Positions 41,222-52,297 of a stretch of DNA of 64,000 bases are shown piece after piece. Within the stretch, counting starts at the first letter, position 1; every line of letters begins with the position of its first letter. Origin of the DNA: Candida dubliniensis CD36 (Eukaryota; Ascomycota; Pichiomycetes; Serinales; Debaryomycetaceae); contig NC_012860.1 of assembly GCF_000026945.1 (NCBI RefSeq), positions 3,150,062 to 3,214,061 on the forward strand, in the 5' to 3' direction. Under the pieces are notes generated by a model that saw nothing but the letters and a program-made list of their open reading frames with translations, was not told the origin of the DNA and searched no databases. Position numbers and translations under genes: made by a program.

Positions 41222-43222
41222 TTAGAAAGCAGTTATAGTTGGATATAACTGGTTAACATCATCCTTTTGTTCTTGGCTCTTTTCCTTTTCTTGTTGTTCA
41301 ATTTGTTTTCTCAAATATACAAGAACACTATGGATCATGTCTCTGTGTTTAGCAACATCTTTCAAATTGAATCCGTCAATCGTCACTTCTTCAACGTTTT
41401 TGTCAACAATGTTTAATTTATCAAACAAAGCATCGAGTTCTTCTTCAGATGAAGTACTGTAATCGTCGTCGTCTTCATCGTCGTCGTCGTCATCTGAGCT
41501 CTCACTACTGTCCTCATAAGATTGTGCAGATTTCTGGTAAGTTGAGACCCCGCCAAATTCTAACGCACTTGGAGGTTGTTGTGCTACACCAGAATATGGC
41601 AAGGACCGGTTGATTTGAGGGTATGATGGCAAGTATCCATTGTGGTTATTAACCAATCCTTCTTTATGTGATGATGAGCTGCTGGTGGTGTATGAGCCAT
41701 TGCCAATAGTTGGTAATGAAGGATACAACTGGCCATTGGTTTGTTGAGCTGGTTTTTGTTGGGCAAAAGAGGCAACACCAGGGTTTTGCTGTTGGTACTG
41801 ACTCGACATGTTTTGATATTGCATGTCGATGGAATTCGATAAGGAGTTAAAGAATTTTTCTGCTTCATAGATGTTACCGCCGTATTGCTGTGGGTTTTGT
41901 TGAGGATGGTGGTGGTGCAAATGGTCATCCAAATGATTCAACTTGTTAAACACATCAATATTATATTCAGAGCCAGATTTCATTCTCTTGGTGGTAAACT
42001 CAGAAGAAACTGCAGTGCTCACAGCGCCTGGCTGCTGTGGTGGCTGGGCCATTTGTTGGAAATTGAAATCATTCAAGATACTATTGACCACATACATATT
42101 GTGTTGAGAGTTGTTTTCGTACCTTCTTTTTCTTGAGGCCTCGTCGTATAACCCGTCACCAGGGTTGCCAGAGTAATAATTCAATTGCAAATCGGACGCA
42201 GTAGTTGCATTTGCTCTTTTGTTTGCCAATTTCTGTTGCTGTTTGGCCTCCTTTTGTTGCTGTTTCATCAACTCTCTCTGTGCCTTCTTCAACTTCTTTG
42301 GATGATCTTCAGCGTGGGTCTTGGAATGTTTCTTTAAATCTTGGGGTCTCTTGAACGATTTAGTACACAAGTCACAATGGAAAGGTTTCAATGGGACATG
42401 AACTCGCAAGTGGGAAGTAATATGATCTCTCTTGACTGTGGTTGTGCCACAATTTTCCCAAAGACAAGTCAACGACAAATTATTTGAAGATTTGCGGCCA
42501 ACATGATCATCACATAAATGATCATACAAAATTTCTGGTGTCTCAAAAATAATGTTACAGTTACTCCATAAACACTTGAATGGACCCTTCAAATCCTCAT
42601 CTCTAATCTTCTTGTATGTCTTTTTGAATGGTTTTACTGGTGCAGGTGGTTTCTGGTTCAACTCGTTTATCGAAGGGATATTATTGTTGTTTGCGTAGTA
42701 CCCGTGATGGTCATGGTACTGTTGTGGCTGCTGGTTGTACTCTTGGTGCAACGGCTGTTGCTGGTAACCATAAGCTGGTTGGTGTAAATAATAAGATGGC
42801 TGATTGTTGTACACTTGATTAAGACTTGGATGTAACTGAGTTGGCAATTGCTGGGCCGGCTGAGTATAAGATTGTGGAGCTGTGGTGTTGGTCTGGCTGG
42901 CTGGTTGTTGGCCTACACTAGGAGTAAAGGCTGCTGGTTTGTGTTCATTCGTGGTTGTTTTAACCAAATGTTGTTTAGCGTCAGTAATAGGGGAGTTGGC
43001 TGCGGATTGAGAAGTAAATGAGGAATGAGGACTATTGCCCATAGCATTAATGTGAGGTGATTGGGATGAAGTAAACGATGAAGGTGAAGTAGCATTATCT
43101 ACATCAATATCAGATGAGGGTGATTTCTTAGATCCGTGGTGATGTTGTGTGGTGGTCTCAGCAGTACCGGTATTGCTGCTATCGGCATTCAAATATGTCA
43201 CTGGATGTATGTTGTAATTCAT
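41222..43222 (-). CDS. RIM101: pH-response zinc-finger transcription factor Rim101
   Basis: 666 residues, nearly the size of C. albicans Rim101. Three C2H2 fingers lie at about 217-240, 253-275 and 283-303, followed by a Lys-rich nuclear region ([13 protein letters not shown]). N- and C-terminal arms are Gln/Asn/Ser-rich. The C-terminus has a long Asp/Glu/Ser run (about 583-607) and a conserved tail ending LYPTITAF. In C. albicans, ambient alkaline pH triggers removal of this C-terminal inhibitory region through the Rim8/Rim20/Rim13 pathway; active Rim101 controls alkaline, hyphal and iron genes. Two matches to its own reported site sit in the promoter. Confidence 0.98.
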   Translation of the reverse strand: MNYNIHPVTYLNADSSNTGTAETTTQHHHGSKKSPSSDIDVDNATSPSSFTSSQSPHINAMGNSPHSSFTSQSAANSPITDAKQHLVKTTTNEHKPAAFTPSVGQQPASQTNTTAPQSYTQPAQQLPTQLHPSLNQVYNNQPSYYLHQPAYGYQQQPLHQEYNQQPQQYHDHHGYYANNNNIPSINELNQKPPAPVKPFKKTYKKIRDEDLKGPFKCLWSNCNIIFETPEILYDHLCDDHVGRKSSNNLSLTCLWENCGTTTVKRDHITSHLRVHVPLKPFHCDLCTKSFKRPQDLKKHSKTHAEDHPKKLKKAQRELMKQQQKEAKQQQKLANKRANATTASDLQLNYYSGNPGDGLYDEASRKRRYENNSQHNMYVVNSILNDFNFQQMAQPPQQPGAVSTAVSSEFTTKRMKSGSEYNIDVFNKLNHLDDHLHHHHPQQNPQQYGGNIYEAEKFFNSLSNSIDMQYQNMSSQYQQQNPGVASFAQQKPAQQTNGQLYPSLPTIGNGSYTTSSSSSHKEGLVNNHNGYLPSYPQINRSLPYSGVAQQPPSALEFGGVSTYQKSAQSYEDSSESSDDDDDDEDDDDYSTSSEEELDALFDKLNIVDKNVEEVTIDGFNLKDVAKHRDMIHSVLVYLRKQIEQQEKEKSQEQKDDVNQLYPTITAF

Positions 43223-43472
43223 TGTCTATGGTAGAGTCTGGTCTAGGTAAAAGAAAGCTGTCTATAGTATAAGTGGGTCGTTATATAGAAAGATTAGAGA
43301 AAAAAAAAAGGCGTGACTTCTCTAGATGTTTATTTTAAAACGGGAATTTGATAATATATATAATGTATAATATTGTGTTCAAATTTCTCTCCCTAAAAAA
43401 TTAACTTACAGGAAAATTTTACAAAGACTGTGAAGATTAAAGGAAAAGGAAACCAATGAATGAGTTCACTTG

Positions 43473-43480
43473 CCAAGAAA
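43473..43480 (+). promoter_or_regulatory. Candidate Rim101-binding site CCAAGAAA in RIM101 promoter
   Basis: Exact match to the CCAAGAAA site reported for C. albicans Rim101, 251 bp upstream of the RIM101 ATG. It may mediate autoregulation. Confidence 0.5.
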
Positions 43481-43527
43481 ATTCTCTAGTTCAACATAGT
43501 TGGGTTTCTTTTCTTTTTTATAAAAAA

Positions 43528-43535
43528 CCAAGAAA
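43528..43535 (+). promoter_or_regulatory. Second candidate Rim101 site CCAAGAAA
   Basis: Second exact match, 306 bp upstream of the RIM101 ATG and 55 bp from the first, in the same orientation. It lies within an A-rich run, so chance is not excluded. Confidence 0.45.
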
Positions 43536-44653
43536 AAAAAGTTAATTGGGTAGTGTTGCACGACCTTATAGGTCAATATACACGAGAGGCTGTGGGAGCA
43601 CACAATTTTTTTTTTTTTTTTTTTTCTTAGCGCCAAGGATTTTTACACTCCAGAGTGAAAATGTAAAATGTCGACTCAAAATTTTAATTGAAAACAGTCA
43701 CAAGTTTCCAAATCACGTAATTGTCTAGCATGGCTTTTACGGGGATGTCTCTGGTTTAGGTTGGCTTTAACACATCGCCGAAATTTTTGGGATGCCAGAG
43801 TGTGCTATCCAATTGGTCTTGGTTCCACAGATCTCGACATAGATTTTGAGCCATGTACATGACCAACTGAACTTATTTGCTAAGCCATCAAATGCACACA
43901 CATACAAGAAAAATGGCGACCAACTATAATACACACTTACGGAAACCTTGGATTGTCATAGTTCTCTGCATAGTTGTGCATTCAAAAGTGTGTCCAGCTA
44001 TTAATGGATGCGAAAAAAATAAAAAAGAAAAAGTATACTCCGCCGAGAATCTGGGAGAGACCGTTTCTGTCAAAGTGAAAACCTGTAATAGTTTAATGGT
44101 GTGGTGGTGGTTATGGATAGATGTAACAAGAACACAAAGTGGTCAAAACATGGGTACTGTTGGTGTTTCCTAGAGATACCATCGATAATCGCACCATACT
44201 TTTGTGTAGTTTCTGTTATTACTTCCACACCCGATAGGTATACTCAGGAAATTCGATGGTGAGGGGAAGACAATCTACCTCAAGAAATTTATCTGTATGT
44301 GCCGTGTTTTGAGTCAGCACATGTACAAAGGGATAGCTAGGAAGTTCTAAACTAGTAGTTGTCGGGGCCAGAAGACTCCTTGTGGCTGAGATATTGCCCA
44401 TGTGTCACCGAAACTACCCACATACCCGACCTTCACTGAGAGAGTTTTGCCCAAAACAATAGAAACAGCTCGTAGCCTCTAAATCGTGACGAGGGATTAG
44501 ATTCAGTAAAGGGTTGGGCAGAAACAACACCAAATTGGGTTGCTGTGGAGGGGCTGCGTGTCTCTACCAATTGCTATACAAAGTGAACTGATTTCAACAA
44601 TTTTTTTTAAAGCTTGAGCAATAATCTACTATACTACAACCAACCAACCAACC

Positions 44654-45082
44654 ATGTCGAATCAACCATCAAGAACAATAGTACAGGAAAGCAACATTCT
44701 ACATTTGAGACCAGGGTCTGAACCAACACCATCATCGTCGAATCAGCAACCACCACAACAGGAGCAACAGCAAGAAACGACGTCAACAAATAAGAAGAAA
44801 CCACGAGTCAGATGGACAGAAGGCACTGTTGATAACGAACATATGAATAAGAAGAAGACCAAAATATGCTGTATCTTCCATCCGCAACGATCATTTGATG
44901 AAGAAGTTGAAGACGATAACCATAATCATAGCTGTTCGAGCTCAGACGAAAGTAGTGATTCTTCAGACAGCGAGGGCGATAATGGCGAAGATGACGAATC
45001 AAGACGTTCTGGCGGCATACCCAAACCTAATGCGTACGAGTATCAGCCACACTATGAAAATCGATCGAAACCTCCTCAATAG
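44654..45082 (+). CDS. Second Ypi1-type PP1 inhibitor
   Basis: 142 residues. The core RVRWTEG (PP1 docking) and [18 protein letters not shown] closely match the 9437-9811 product, as does the C-terminal [16 protein letters not shown]. The middle is His/Ser/Asp-rich, and the N-terminus is longer and Gln-rich. The docking site here (KPRVRW) fits the RVxF/W consensus better than DVSW in the other copy, so this one may be the stronger PP1 binder or the true Ypi1 orthologue. Confidence 0.88.
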   Translation: MSNQPSRTIVQESNILHLRPGSEPTPSSSNQQPPQQEQQQETTSTNKKKPRVRWTEGTVDNEHMNKKKTKICCIFHPQRSFDEEVEDDNHNHSCSSSDESSDSSDSEGDNGEDDESRRSGGIPKPNAYEYQPHYENRSKPPQ

Positions 45083-45249
45083 ATGTTTTAATATATATAT
45101 CATTAGATTATAAACTATGTAGAATACGAACTATGCCAACGGGTAACCAAAAAAGTACAGTGTATACTGCTTTAACGTATGTGAAATAAAAATGCGAGTG
45201 TCGAATAATCAAATGCCGACGTAAATAAATAAGGTAATGCTGGGTGGTA

Positions 45250-46839
45250 TTATTCGGGATTAGTGATTTTAAGTTTTCTTGAATAATCTTGATTATCGCC
45301 AAGCGACTTGTTTGAAAAATTCTGATTTAAAAACATTGTGTCTGGATCTAATCTCGAATCTATCTCATTAATAGGGAACATGGCTCCTGCGTCTACTTCT
45401 GGGTTGTTGATATTTGGCGAGGAGCTCATTTGGCTGCTTCTTCTGCTCATCAACTTGCGTCTTGATGAGCTTCTATTGACCCCATTATCTTTGTTGTTGT
45501 CACCAGTAAAATATGCAAATAAAGTCTTTGAGGAACTGTTTCTCTTTAATGTCGAAAAGGATGAATGCTTGCTGTATGGAGCAACAACAGTAGCATGGTT
45601 GACCGATAACTCATCTGAGCTGTATTGGTTTTCTTCGTCGCTGTACCCGTCGTGGTCGTTGTTTCTACCACCTGCTCCACCAAAGCAACAGCAGCAGTAC
45701 AACATGGCGCCGACGATCCCCACAACAACAATTCCCACCGCAGTAAAAGTACCAGCAACTTTTCCCTTGTCGTCGAAGAATGTGTCCTTGCTTCTTGCAG
45801 CTGTTGGTGATGAGCTGGGGGCCGACAGGGTTGGGGCAGTAGATGCATCTTGAGACCGCAAATGGGAAATTGATTCAAAGCTTGTGGAGGATGTTGTCGA
45901 ATCCAGGGTTGATTGTGTGGTGAATTGGGTTATGTATAATGTCTTGATTTCTTGTGTTTGGGTGCCGTTTACTGTCTTGATTGAGTAGGCGGTTGTTTGC
46001 TCGATTTTTGTCGATACTATAGGTGTTTGCGAAGATGACTTTGTTGATTTAGATTTGGATGTGGTGCTGGGAGACACGGTAAGCACCTCGGTGGAGTATT
46101 GTGTGACTTGGACAACATCGCTGGAACGGTGAGTTTCTGTTACTTGGGTTGTTTTGGTAACCATTGTGGTGGGAGGTGAGCTTGTTGAAGGGGTGTCGGG
46201 ACTAGACGAAGTAGTTGAAATGGTGGTGCTAGAACTAGTGCTACTAGTTGATGTGCTTGTGCTAGAACTAGTGCTACTAGTTGATGTGCTTGTGCTAGAA
46301 CTGGTGCTACTAGTTGATGTGCTTGTGCTAGAACTGGTGCTGCTAGCTGATGTGCTTGTGCTAGAACTGGTGCTGCTAGTTGATGTACTTGTGCTTGTGG
46401 AACTGGAACTTGTAGTGCTCGTGGAGCTAGTGCTGCTGCTAGTGCTGCTGCTGGAAGTCTTTGTAGCTTTGCTGGATGTGCTTGTCTCTCCTCCAACAGT
46501 TGCTGATGGTTGCCCAATAAGTAAGTACCCGAAATAACCACCTCCAGCACAGTTTTCCTCGTCCTTATACCCGGGACACCCAATCTCACAATTCGACATA
46601 TCTGCAGTGTCTGCTGGAACATCATTGGTACAGTAACAGTCGTTTCCTGACAATATAGCAACGGCATACCCATCTTTCGAACAGGTGTCACGACAAAGCC
46701 CATTCGACATAAACTCGCTGCTGGTCTTTTCACCGCCCAAGTTGGTCGAGGAACATCTACTTAACGATAGTGCGTGGGTTAACGAAATGTATAATAATAT
46801 TGCCAATAATTGAGAATGTAGTACTGACATTGGTATCAT
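45250..46839 (-). CDS. WSC4: WSC-domain cell-surface sensor (Wsc4-like)
   Basis: 529 residues. Signal peptide (about 1-24, LLAILLYISLTHALS), a Cys-rich WSC domain at about 28-108 (CYCTND, CPGYKDEENCAG), a long Ser/Thr mucin-like stalk (115-340) with tandem STSSTSSSTST units, one membrane span at about 360-385 ending in CCCCFGGAGG, and a 140-residue basic/Ser-rich tail. This is the layout of Wsc sensors that report wall stress to Rho1/Pkc1. The C. albicans gene at this place is, as I recall, WSC4. The stalk length is set by a 33-bp minisatellite and probably varies. Confidence 0.9.
   Translation of the reverse strand: MIPMSVLHSQLLAILLYISLTHALSLSRCSSTNLGGEKTSSEFMSNGLCRDTCSKDGYAVAILSGNDCYCTNDVPADTADMSNCEIGCPGYKDEENCAGGGYFGYLLIGQPSATVGGETSTSSKATKTSSSSTSSSTSSTSTTSSSSTSTSTSTSSTSSSTSTSASSTSSSTSTSTSSTSSSTSTSTSSTSSSTSTSTSSTSSSTTISTTSSSPDTPSTSSPPTTMVTKTTQVTETHRSSDVVQVTQYSTEVLTVSPSTTSKSKSTKSSSQTPIVSTKIEQTTAYSIKTVNGTQTQEIKTLYITQFTTQSTLDSTTSSTSFESISHLRSQDASTAPTLSAPSSSPTAARSKDTFFDDKGKVAGTFTAVGIVVVGIVGAMLYCCCCFGGAGGRNNDHDGYSDEENQYSSDELSVNHATVVAPYSKHSSFSTLKRNSSSKTLFAYFTGDNNKDNGVNRSSSRRKLMSRRSSQMSSSPNINNPEVDAGAMFPINEIDSRLDPDTMFLNQNFSNKSLGDNQDYSRKLKITNPE
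46226..46390. repeat. 33-bp coding minisatellite, about five copies
   Basis: The motif GTGCTAGAACT recurs at 46226, 46259, 46292, 46325 and 46358, an exact 33-bp period, encoding an 11-residue Ser/Thr unit on the minus strand. Copies differ by a few substitutions. It stays in frame with the WSC stalk. Confidence 0.95.
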
Positions 46840-48036
46840 TGCTACTCAATCCTGTAAATGAATGGTTGGCAGTGTGATTAAAAAGAATTAATCGTCCAAA
46901 TTTTGATCAACTGATGAAAAGAAATAGCAAATAAAACACAGTTGGAAAAAAAAAAAAATATTTAAGCCTTCCAATAATCCCGAAATGTAAATCTAAAAAC
47001 AAAGGTTCTTCCCTAAAACAATCGAAAGGAAAAATATTGCACAAACGGTTTAAGCGCGTTGCGTTTGAGAATTTCAGAAACCTATCGCTGTCCTTTCTCC
47101 ACTAGTGACGATAAAGTTGTGAAGCCCGTGATGTAAACCTATTCGAATGATAAGCAGGAATGGCTAGGAGCAAGGGTGGTAGTGTGGTATTGTCTCGAGG
47201 GATCTGGTTGCTCCTTCAATCTAAACTATTTGTATTTCTTAAAATAGCAACTATCGAAGTTGTTTTGTAAACAAAAAAAAAAAAAAAAAATATTATCGCA
47301 AACGATGCACTCAATGGGAAAAACGGGATCTTGAGGAAACAACAAGTGACAAGGAAAAAACAGCGGTATAGGAAAGGGGAAGTCGAAGTGTATATATATT
47401 CTAGCAATAAAGGAGATGTGTTAGAAAATAATTTGTTGATACAAAAATAACCCTTGGTGCTTAGGGGGTGGAAATTCTAGCGCAACACAAAAAAAGCGCC
47501 TGCTCGAATTATGGTTTGCAAAACATATGATACTGACAAACTCTTGACTCGAAGATTAGGTTGAAGATATTTTGAGGTTAACAGTTTGGGGAGTATGTGT
47601 ATGCTTGGCTTGGTAGTATGGGCCCCAGACAGATAGTCAAGTTTTGCGATTGGCCCACATGGTGGGTTTTAGGGTCTTTGCTAAGGTTTTAAGGTTTCGT
47701 TTGGGCTTTTCTGGAATAGGAAGTTCAATGATTTTGATTAGCCACAGTAAGCCCACGCTGCCAGGTATTGCTGAATCTTGTAGGTATAACCTGCATGTGT
47801 ACGTACAATGGTTAAACTGTTTATTTCCATACGTTTAGTTTACTGATTGGAGTAATAGATCTATCAATTGCTCTCTGTTTCATGCAGGCTTTTCTAAAAA
47901 AGGGAAAGTAATTGGTGGATTGGAGTTTAGGGTGGGAATTGTTTCAAGTTTTTTTTTTGGTTAAAAATTTATTGCGAAAATTTTTCGAAACGGCACACGC
48001 CGCTGACAAAGACAAATATATATTAACTATGTACAC
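46840..48036. other. Long intergenic region upstream of WSC4
   Basis: 1.2 kb with A-runs near 46946-46957 and 47273-47290. Between 47500 and 47850 the base composition is less AT-rich, and a 64-codon frame occurs, but no family or tRNA is recognisable. Confidence 0.55.
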
Positions 48037-49896
48037 TTAGAGCAAACACCTCTCCTTCATCAAGGCGACGGTGTAGTCATCGAACCCTTGGGTTATTTTA
48101 TCCACTCTAGTCCTGTTTCTACTAGCGACGCCTTTTGCTTTGATGTGGCTCATAATCTTGTCAATTTCTGGTTTCGGGAACTCCCTGGAGTCTTGCAAGT
48201 GTGGGAATAGTTGGTATGCCTGATCATTCTTGATCTTGTTGGTCAAGGCCAACCACTTTTCGATTTCTTCTTGGGAGAGCATTTCCCAGGGAAGGGATAT
48301 GTTTTCAAAAGTGTGGTTATTGGCAAACTCGACTCTTGCCTGTAATTCATGCAACTTGCCATACAGAATTCGTGCTAGCATCTTGTAGTTTTCGGGGATG
48401 GTTTGGGAGTCGGCGTACTGGATGATCTCACACGGTATACTGAGCACATGCGTGGCCTCATATATCATCCCTCGAACAACAAACACTAGCTGCTTCAAAT
48501 GCCTTATATCTGTATACTCATTCACCAAACTCTCGATAATTATACTGTAAATAGGAATCGTTTCATGTATTTCAATAGTTCTCCCAAAATACTGCTGTAG
48601 CATCAACAAACTGCTCAGTTGGGTGCTGCTTTTCAATCCTAGCAACCAGTTTTTAAAGTCATACTCGTTAGATCCGGTAAATGGCCCACCGTTGACTCTT
48701 GCGCGGTGGAATATCACTTTGGCTCGTATCATATCGTCGTTCTCCCAGTGCTTAAACCCCAAATCGTTCTCAATAAAGTATATCAAATCTTCTGTTGTCG
48801 ACGCTATCGTAGCAAAATCGTCAATAATTCGCAAGAGCAAACCTCTCAGTATCGGTATACCGTTTTCTTGTATGAAACTGATGAAGGCCTCTTTTAGATG
48901 CACGTTGTGGATGATATCGTAGACCTTACTCCATGTCAGTAGGTTCACGTCTATTCCCAACTTTTGGCTCAACTTTAAATACTTTAATGCTAACGTAAAC
49001 GAGTTTGCATTTGCTCTGATTCGCGAGTGCACCTTGACCACTTTTAGTAGGTTGTTAATTGTCTCGGTATTGAGCAAGTGCCCTTCTATGTTCATCACGA
49101 GCAATAGTTCTCGAGCAAACGAGCTTTGGTTCTTGTCGTGGCCAAAGTATTTTATCAACCAATTGAATGTTGTGGTTGACCGAAACGGCCTGAATTTGGT
49201 GGTGGTTGTCTTGTGTGTGTATAGTAGTATGTGAGGGATAATGCCCGACTGCAACGACAGGGAGTTTCTATAATGAAACTTGCAGTGGGTGAGGTGGTAG
49301 ATGTATTGTTCGAACGAGTCTTTTGTGAGTGGTGACGGTATTGGAGGGATTTCGTGAAATGCATGGTGCGGCACGTCGTATGCACGTATTGCTTCTTGAT
49401 CTAGGATTCGGCGTATAGTCAGTTCGTTGTGGTAGTCGATATTCTTCAAGTGAGGTGGCGTTATTTCCAACAAGTACTTGATCAATTTGTCAAACTCGGG
49501 TTTGTCTGCGAGGAAGGTATCCAAGACGTCTTGTGGTTTTTGGGAAGCCCGTTTGTTCCAATTCCTGGACGCCAGCGCACTATCGTACTCCTCTTTCTCG
49601 TTAAATGTCTTTAAGTTGGGGATCTCTATTGGCTTGAGAAAGTCCTGGAACACCTTTCTTTGGAAGTCAGTGTACATGGGTTTGAGTTGTGCTAGTTTCT
49701 CGTTGGGCAAGTACTTGTTTTCCTTGTGTAGTACCTGTCGTTCATTGCGTGGATGGGGTTTGTTTGGGGGTTTATTTGTTTTGGATAGACTATCGATCTG
49801 CCGTATGGATTTGCCTATTCTTGAGATTGTCTCCCGTATAGACAACATTGATAGTGATGATAAATGGGAACACATTTTTAAGAGAAATTTTCTCAT
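48037..49896 (-). CDS. Probable mitochondrial expression factor, PPR/Aep3-like
   Basis: 619 residues from the ATG at 49896 ([14 protein letters not shown]). The frame extends 15 codons upstream to 49941 through poly(Phe), which is less likely. The Arg/Ser-rich, acidic-free N-terminus fits a mitochondrial presequence. The body is all-helical with segments such as [32 protein letters not shown] spaced like degenerate PPR repeats. Yeast Aep3, an ATP6/8 mRNA-stability factor, has a similar size, but I cannot confirm orthology. It is divergent from RPC10, with only about 50 bp between starts. Confidence 0.75.
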   Translation of the reverse strand: MRKFLLKMCSHLSSLSMLSIRETISRIGKSIRQIDSLSKTNKPPNKPHPRNERQVLHKENKYLPNEKLAQLKPMYTDFQRKVFQDFLKPIEIPNLKTFNEKEEYDSALASRNWNKRASQKPQDVLDTFLADKPEFDKLIKYLLEITPPHLKNIDYHNELTIRRILDQEAIRAYDVPHHAFHEIPPIPSPLTKDSFEQYIYHLTHCKFHYRNSLSLQSGIIPHILLYTHKTTTTKFRPFRSTTTFNWLIKYFGHDKNQSSFARELLLVMNIEGHLLNTETINNLLKVVKVHSRIRANANSFTLALKYLKLSQKLGIDVNLLTWSKVYDIIHNVHLKEAFISFIQENGIPILRGLLLRIIDDFATIASTTEDLIYFIENDLGFKHWENDDMIRAKVIFHRARVNGGPFTGSNEYDFKNWLLGLKSSTQLSSLLMLQQYFGRTIEIHETIPIYSIIIESLVNEYTDIRHLKQLVFVVRGMIYEATHVLSIPCEIIQYADSQTIPENYKMLARILYGKLHELQARVEFANNHTFENISLPWEMLSQEEIEKWLALTNKIKNDQAYQLFPHLQDSREFPKPEIDKIMSHIKAKGVASRNRTRVDKITQGFDDYTVALMKERCLL

Positions 49897-49946
49897 CGAG
49901 AAAAAAAAAAAAAAAATCTTCAACACACCATTACTCATCATCCATC

Positions 49947-50168
49947 ATGACTTCCCCTCAAAGAGAAGGATTCAGTATCCCATCATCTATCTCACATGCT
50001 GCTTTAGGACAAGTTCAAAGCAAGTCGCTTGGTGTTAAGTATAACTGTGCACAGTGTGCTGCGTCGTTTTCGTTGAGCAAGAGTGATACTATCAGATGCA
50101 AAGAATGTGGCCACAGAGTTATCTACAAAGCCAGAACGAAGAGAATGGTACAGTTTGAAGCTAGATAG
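49947..50168 (+). CDS. RPC10: RNA polymerase I/II/III shared subunit ABC10-alpha (Rpb12/Rpc10)
   Basis: 73 residues from the ATG at 49947; an upstream extension is A-rich and non-conserved. The zinc ribbon CAQC...CKEC and the tail [17 protein letters not shown] are diagnostic of this essential small subunit found in all three nuclear RNA polymerases. Its 3' end faces that of MLH3 with a 21-bp gap. Confidence 0.97.
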   Translation: MTSPQREGFSIPSSISHAALGQVQSKSLGVKYNCAQCAASFSLSKSDTIRCKECGHRVIYKARTKRMVQFEAR

Positions 50169-50189
50169 GGGTGTGTATTGTTGAATATA

Positions 50190-51977
50190 TTATATGATGT
50201 TTGCTATTGGAACTATAGACGGCCTTCCGTGGGCACACTGAAATGGGAGCTTGCACTGACTGAGTTTGGTGACGATTTGATACATTTCGTCTTTTGTTAA
50301 AATGTCGCCAAACATTATAGCTGATCGACAGGCCTTGGAGTTGATCAACTCGGTTATGATGCGAGGCAAGTGGTACGATGTTTCGAACCAGTTGTTGCAG
50401 TCGATGTGTACACGTTTGACGTGGTCAGCCAAGTCGTAGCAGTGTTGTAGCAACGAATCTTTAAGAAGGTCGTTCTCTATTTTAGTAAGAAGGAATGGCA
50501 AGTGGGTGATTACCACCCGGTCACTCTGCGTAGCAAAATGTATACCAAAAGTATTAAAGTTGGGTGCATATTGGTCAAACAACACCGTTTCTGAAGGATG
50601 CAAGATGAAGGTGACTGGGTTCTGGAGTCTCAAACCAGGGTGGCGTTGCTCCACGAATTCTTGCAAATACTGTTCAACTCTGATTCGTTCGTCGCTTGCG
50701 TGCTGGTCCAACACAACTATCTGGTCGGCTATTGTCAACAATATAAACTTTCGATCGATTTGGTTGATTACTTTGAATCTTCCAGGCGCCAAGTCCTCTC
50801 GTGAGAAGGAAAGATTGGTGAAAGGGGAGTGGTCAGTGCATGAGCAACGGGGTAGTTCTGGATGGACGATTTTTGGCATTCTGGGTAGGGGTGTTGACTT
50901 TACGTGATACATCCGATTATCGACTAGCCCATTAATTTCATTCTCTTTCAAAAACCCCAACTTTGCTTTTGTGGATAGCATGTACTTGTCGCTTCGCTTC
51001 ATCGGGCCGGTCAGACATTTCACAGGTGGCTCTTTTTGAGGGACTTCTAGAAACTTGCTGATAATCTTATGCACAATGCGGAGTACTATATTCCAAGTAT
51101 AACAGTCATGGGAGTGTTGTTTCGGATAGTGGGCTCTAAATATAAATGTGGGATACTTGTAATTCCCTGTGGTAAACAACTCGTTTAGGCGCTTTGATTC
51201 TTGGGGAGTTAGTGTGACTGGTCTATCGTTGACAAAGAAGTACTGGTGTTTTGGGGATATTGGTGATCTGCCGATTATCCCTGAAATCCTGATATTCTTA
51301 AACCGTGCAGACACAGGGTCGAATTTTGTTTTTATTCCAAATAGCTGGAACAATAGGGTGGGGTAGTCGGAGCCGTCTATGGATACTAACCGATCAAGCT
51401 GGAATGTGGTGTGGTTGACAAGCAACACGGTTAGACCAACCGAAGGCTTTTTTATTAGTGATTGCAAAATAGCCACCTTAACTGCTTCAAGTTTTGGTGG
51501 TGTCTGTCTTCGAACGGGCATGTTTTTAAAAATGTTGGCAGCAATTACCACTGTGCCATGTGGGTTGATATCGCCAACCTGGAAGTAACCGAAGGAGTAG
51601 CCATCATACAACTTGGCAACTTGATTGGTTAGCTTGAATGGGCTCGAGTACCCATCTGCTTTGGATATAATGGTAAGATTTGAAATTGCCTTTAACGCAA
51701 AGAGCGCCTCTCCTTTATAACCAAAGGTCTTTGCCTGCCATTTGGAGGTATAGTGTTGTAGGGTAACCTTTTCCAAATCCTCAGGGGTGATGCCGGGTCC
51801 ATTATCATGAATGTATACGCTCAACGAAACTGGGTCTATCTTGATGGTGATTTTGTCAGCGCCGGCATCGACACTATTCTGTAAGAGTTCTCTTACCACC
51901 AGGTCCAATGAGTGGAGGATAGTGTGTGAGCGTATTTGCGTGACCACTGAATCGTCCAACTGTCTTATCGAGTGCAT
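50190..51977 (-). CDS. MLH3: DNA mismatch-repair MutL homologue Mlh3
   Basis: 595 residues from the ATG at 51977 (MHSIRQLDDSV); upstream frame lacks an ATG. GHKL ATPase motifs: Glu30 and Asn34 in RELLQNSVDAGA, DNGPG at 58-62, GYKGEAL near 85. The endonuclease motif DQHA-x2-E-x4-E lies at 424-435, and the C-terminus has KACRSAIMFGD and CAHGRPSIVPIA, closely matching yeast Mlh3. Mlh1-Mlh3 resolves meiotic crossovers and acts in a minor mismatch-repair branch. Its presence with intact motifs is of interest in a group where conventional meiosis is unknown. Confidence 0.95.
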   Translation of the reverse strand: MHSIRQLDDSVVTQIRSHTILHSLDLVVRELLQNSVDAGADKITIKIDPVSLSVYIHDNGPGITPEDLEKVTLQHYTSKWQAKTFGYKGEALFALKAISNLTIISKADGYSSPFKLTNQVAKLYDGYSFGYFQVGDINPHGTVVIAANIFKNMPVRRQTPPKLEAVKVAILQSLIKKPSVGLTVLLVNHTTFQLDRLVSIDGSDYPTLLFQLFGIKTKFDPVSARFKNIRISGIIGRSPISPKHQYFFVNDRPVTLTPQESKRLNELFTTGNYKYPTFIFRAHYPKQHSHDCYTWNIVLRIVHKIISKFLEVPQKEPPVKCLTGPMKRSDKYMLSTKAKLGFLKENEINGLVDNRMYHVKSTPLPRMPKIVHPELPRCSCTDHSPFTNLSFSREDLAPGRFKVINQIDRKFILLTIADQIVVLDQHASDERIRVEQYLQEFVEQRHPGLRLQNPVTFILHPSETVLFDQYAPNFNTFGIHFATQSDRVVITHLPFLLTKIENDLLKDSLLQHCYDLADHVKRVHIDCNNWFETSYHLPRIITELINSKACRSAIMFGDILTKDEMYQIVTKLSQCKLPFQCAHGRPSIVPIANII

Positions 51978-52045
51978 GAAAGTTGAACGCACAAAAATTT
52001 TTTTTTTTTTCGAAACAAAAACATCTTCCTCTTTAATCAACAATC

Positions 52046-52297
52046 ATGTCAGACGAGTCAGTTGCAACAGAATCAATCCCACAGACAGTATTGCCTTTGG
52101 AGATAATAGACAGATCGGTTGGTAAGAGGGTCCGGGTGTTAATGACTAGCGATAAAGAGTTTTACGGAAAGTTGATAGGGTTTGATGATTACGTTAATAT
52201 GGTGTTAGAGGATGTCACTGAGGACGGTGGAGCTGGCCCAATTAAGAAGATGCTATTAAATGGTGGTCACATTGCCATGATTATTCCCGATATGTAA
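52046..52297 (+). CDS. LSM5: U6 snRNA/mRNA-decay Sm-like protein Lsm5
   Basis: 83 residues. Sm1 motif ([33 protein letters not shown], about 25-57) and Sm2 ([12 protein letters not shown], about 70-81) are complete. Lsm5 belongs to the Lsm1-7 and Lsm2-8 rings for mRNA decay and U6 stability. The start is 68 bp from the MLH3 start on the other strand. Confidence 0.96.
   Translation: MSDESVATESIPQTVLPLEIIDRSVGKRVRVLMTSDKEFYGKLIGFDDYVNMVLEDVTEDGGAGPIKKMLLNGGHIAMIIPDM

Larger units (their letters stand above)
43223..44653. promoter_or_regulatory. Long divergent regulatory region of RIM101 and the second YPI1-like gene
   Basis: 1.43 kb, long for this window, consistent with a highly regulated gene. 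Besides the two candidate Rim101 sites it has a T-run at about 43607-43626 and a (CCAA)n-like stretch just before 44654. A 98-codon plus frame at 43877-44173 has a hydrophobic segment but no family I recognise. Confidence 0.55.

Noticed and set aside
43877..44173. 98-codon frame in the RIM101 upstream region with a hydrophobic stretch
   Set aside because: No domain, and it sits inside a long regulatory spacer; transcript evidence would be needed.
46140..46733. 197-codon frame overlapping WSC4
   Set aside because: Repetitive Ala/Pro/Leu translation of the 33-bp minisatellite; the WSC frame has signal peptide, Cys domain and membrane span.
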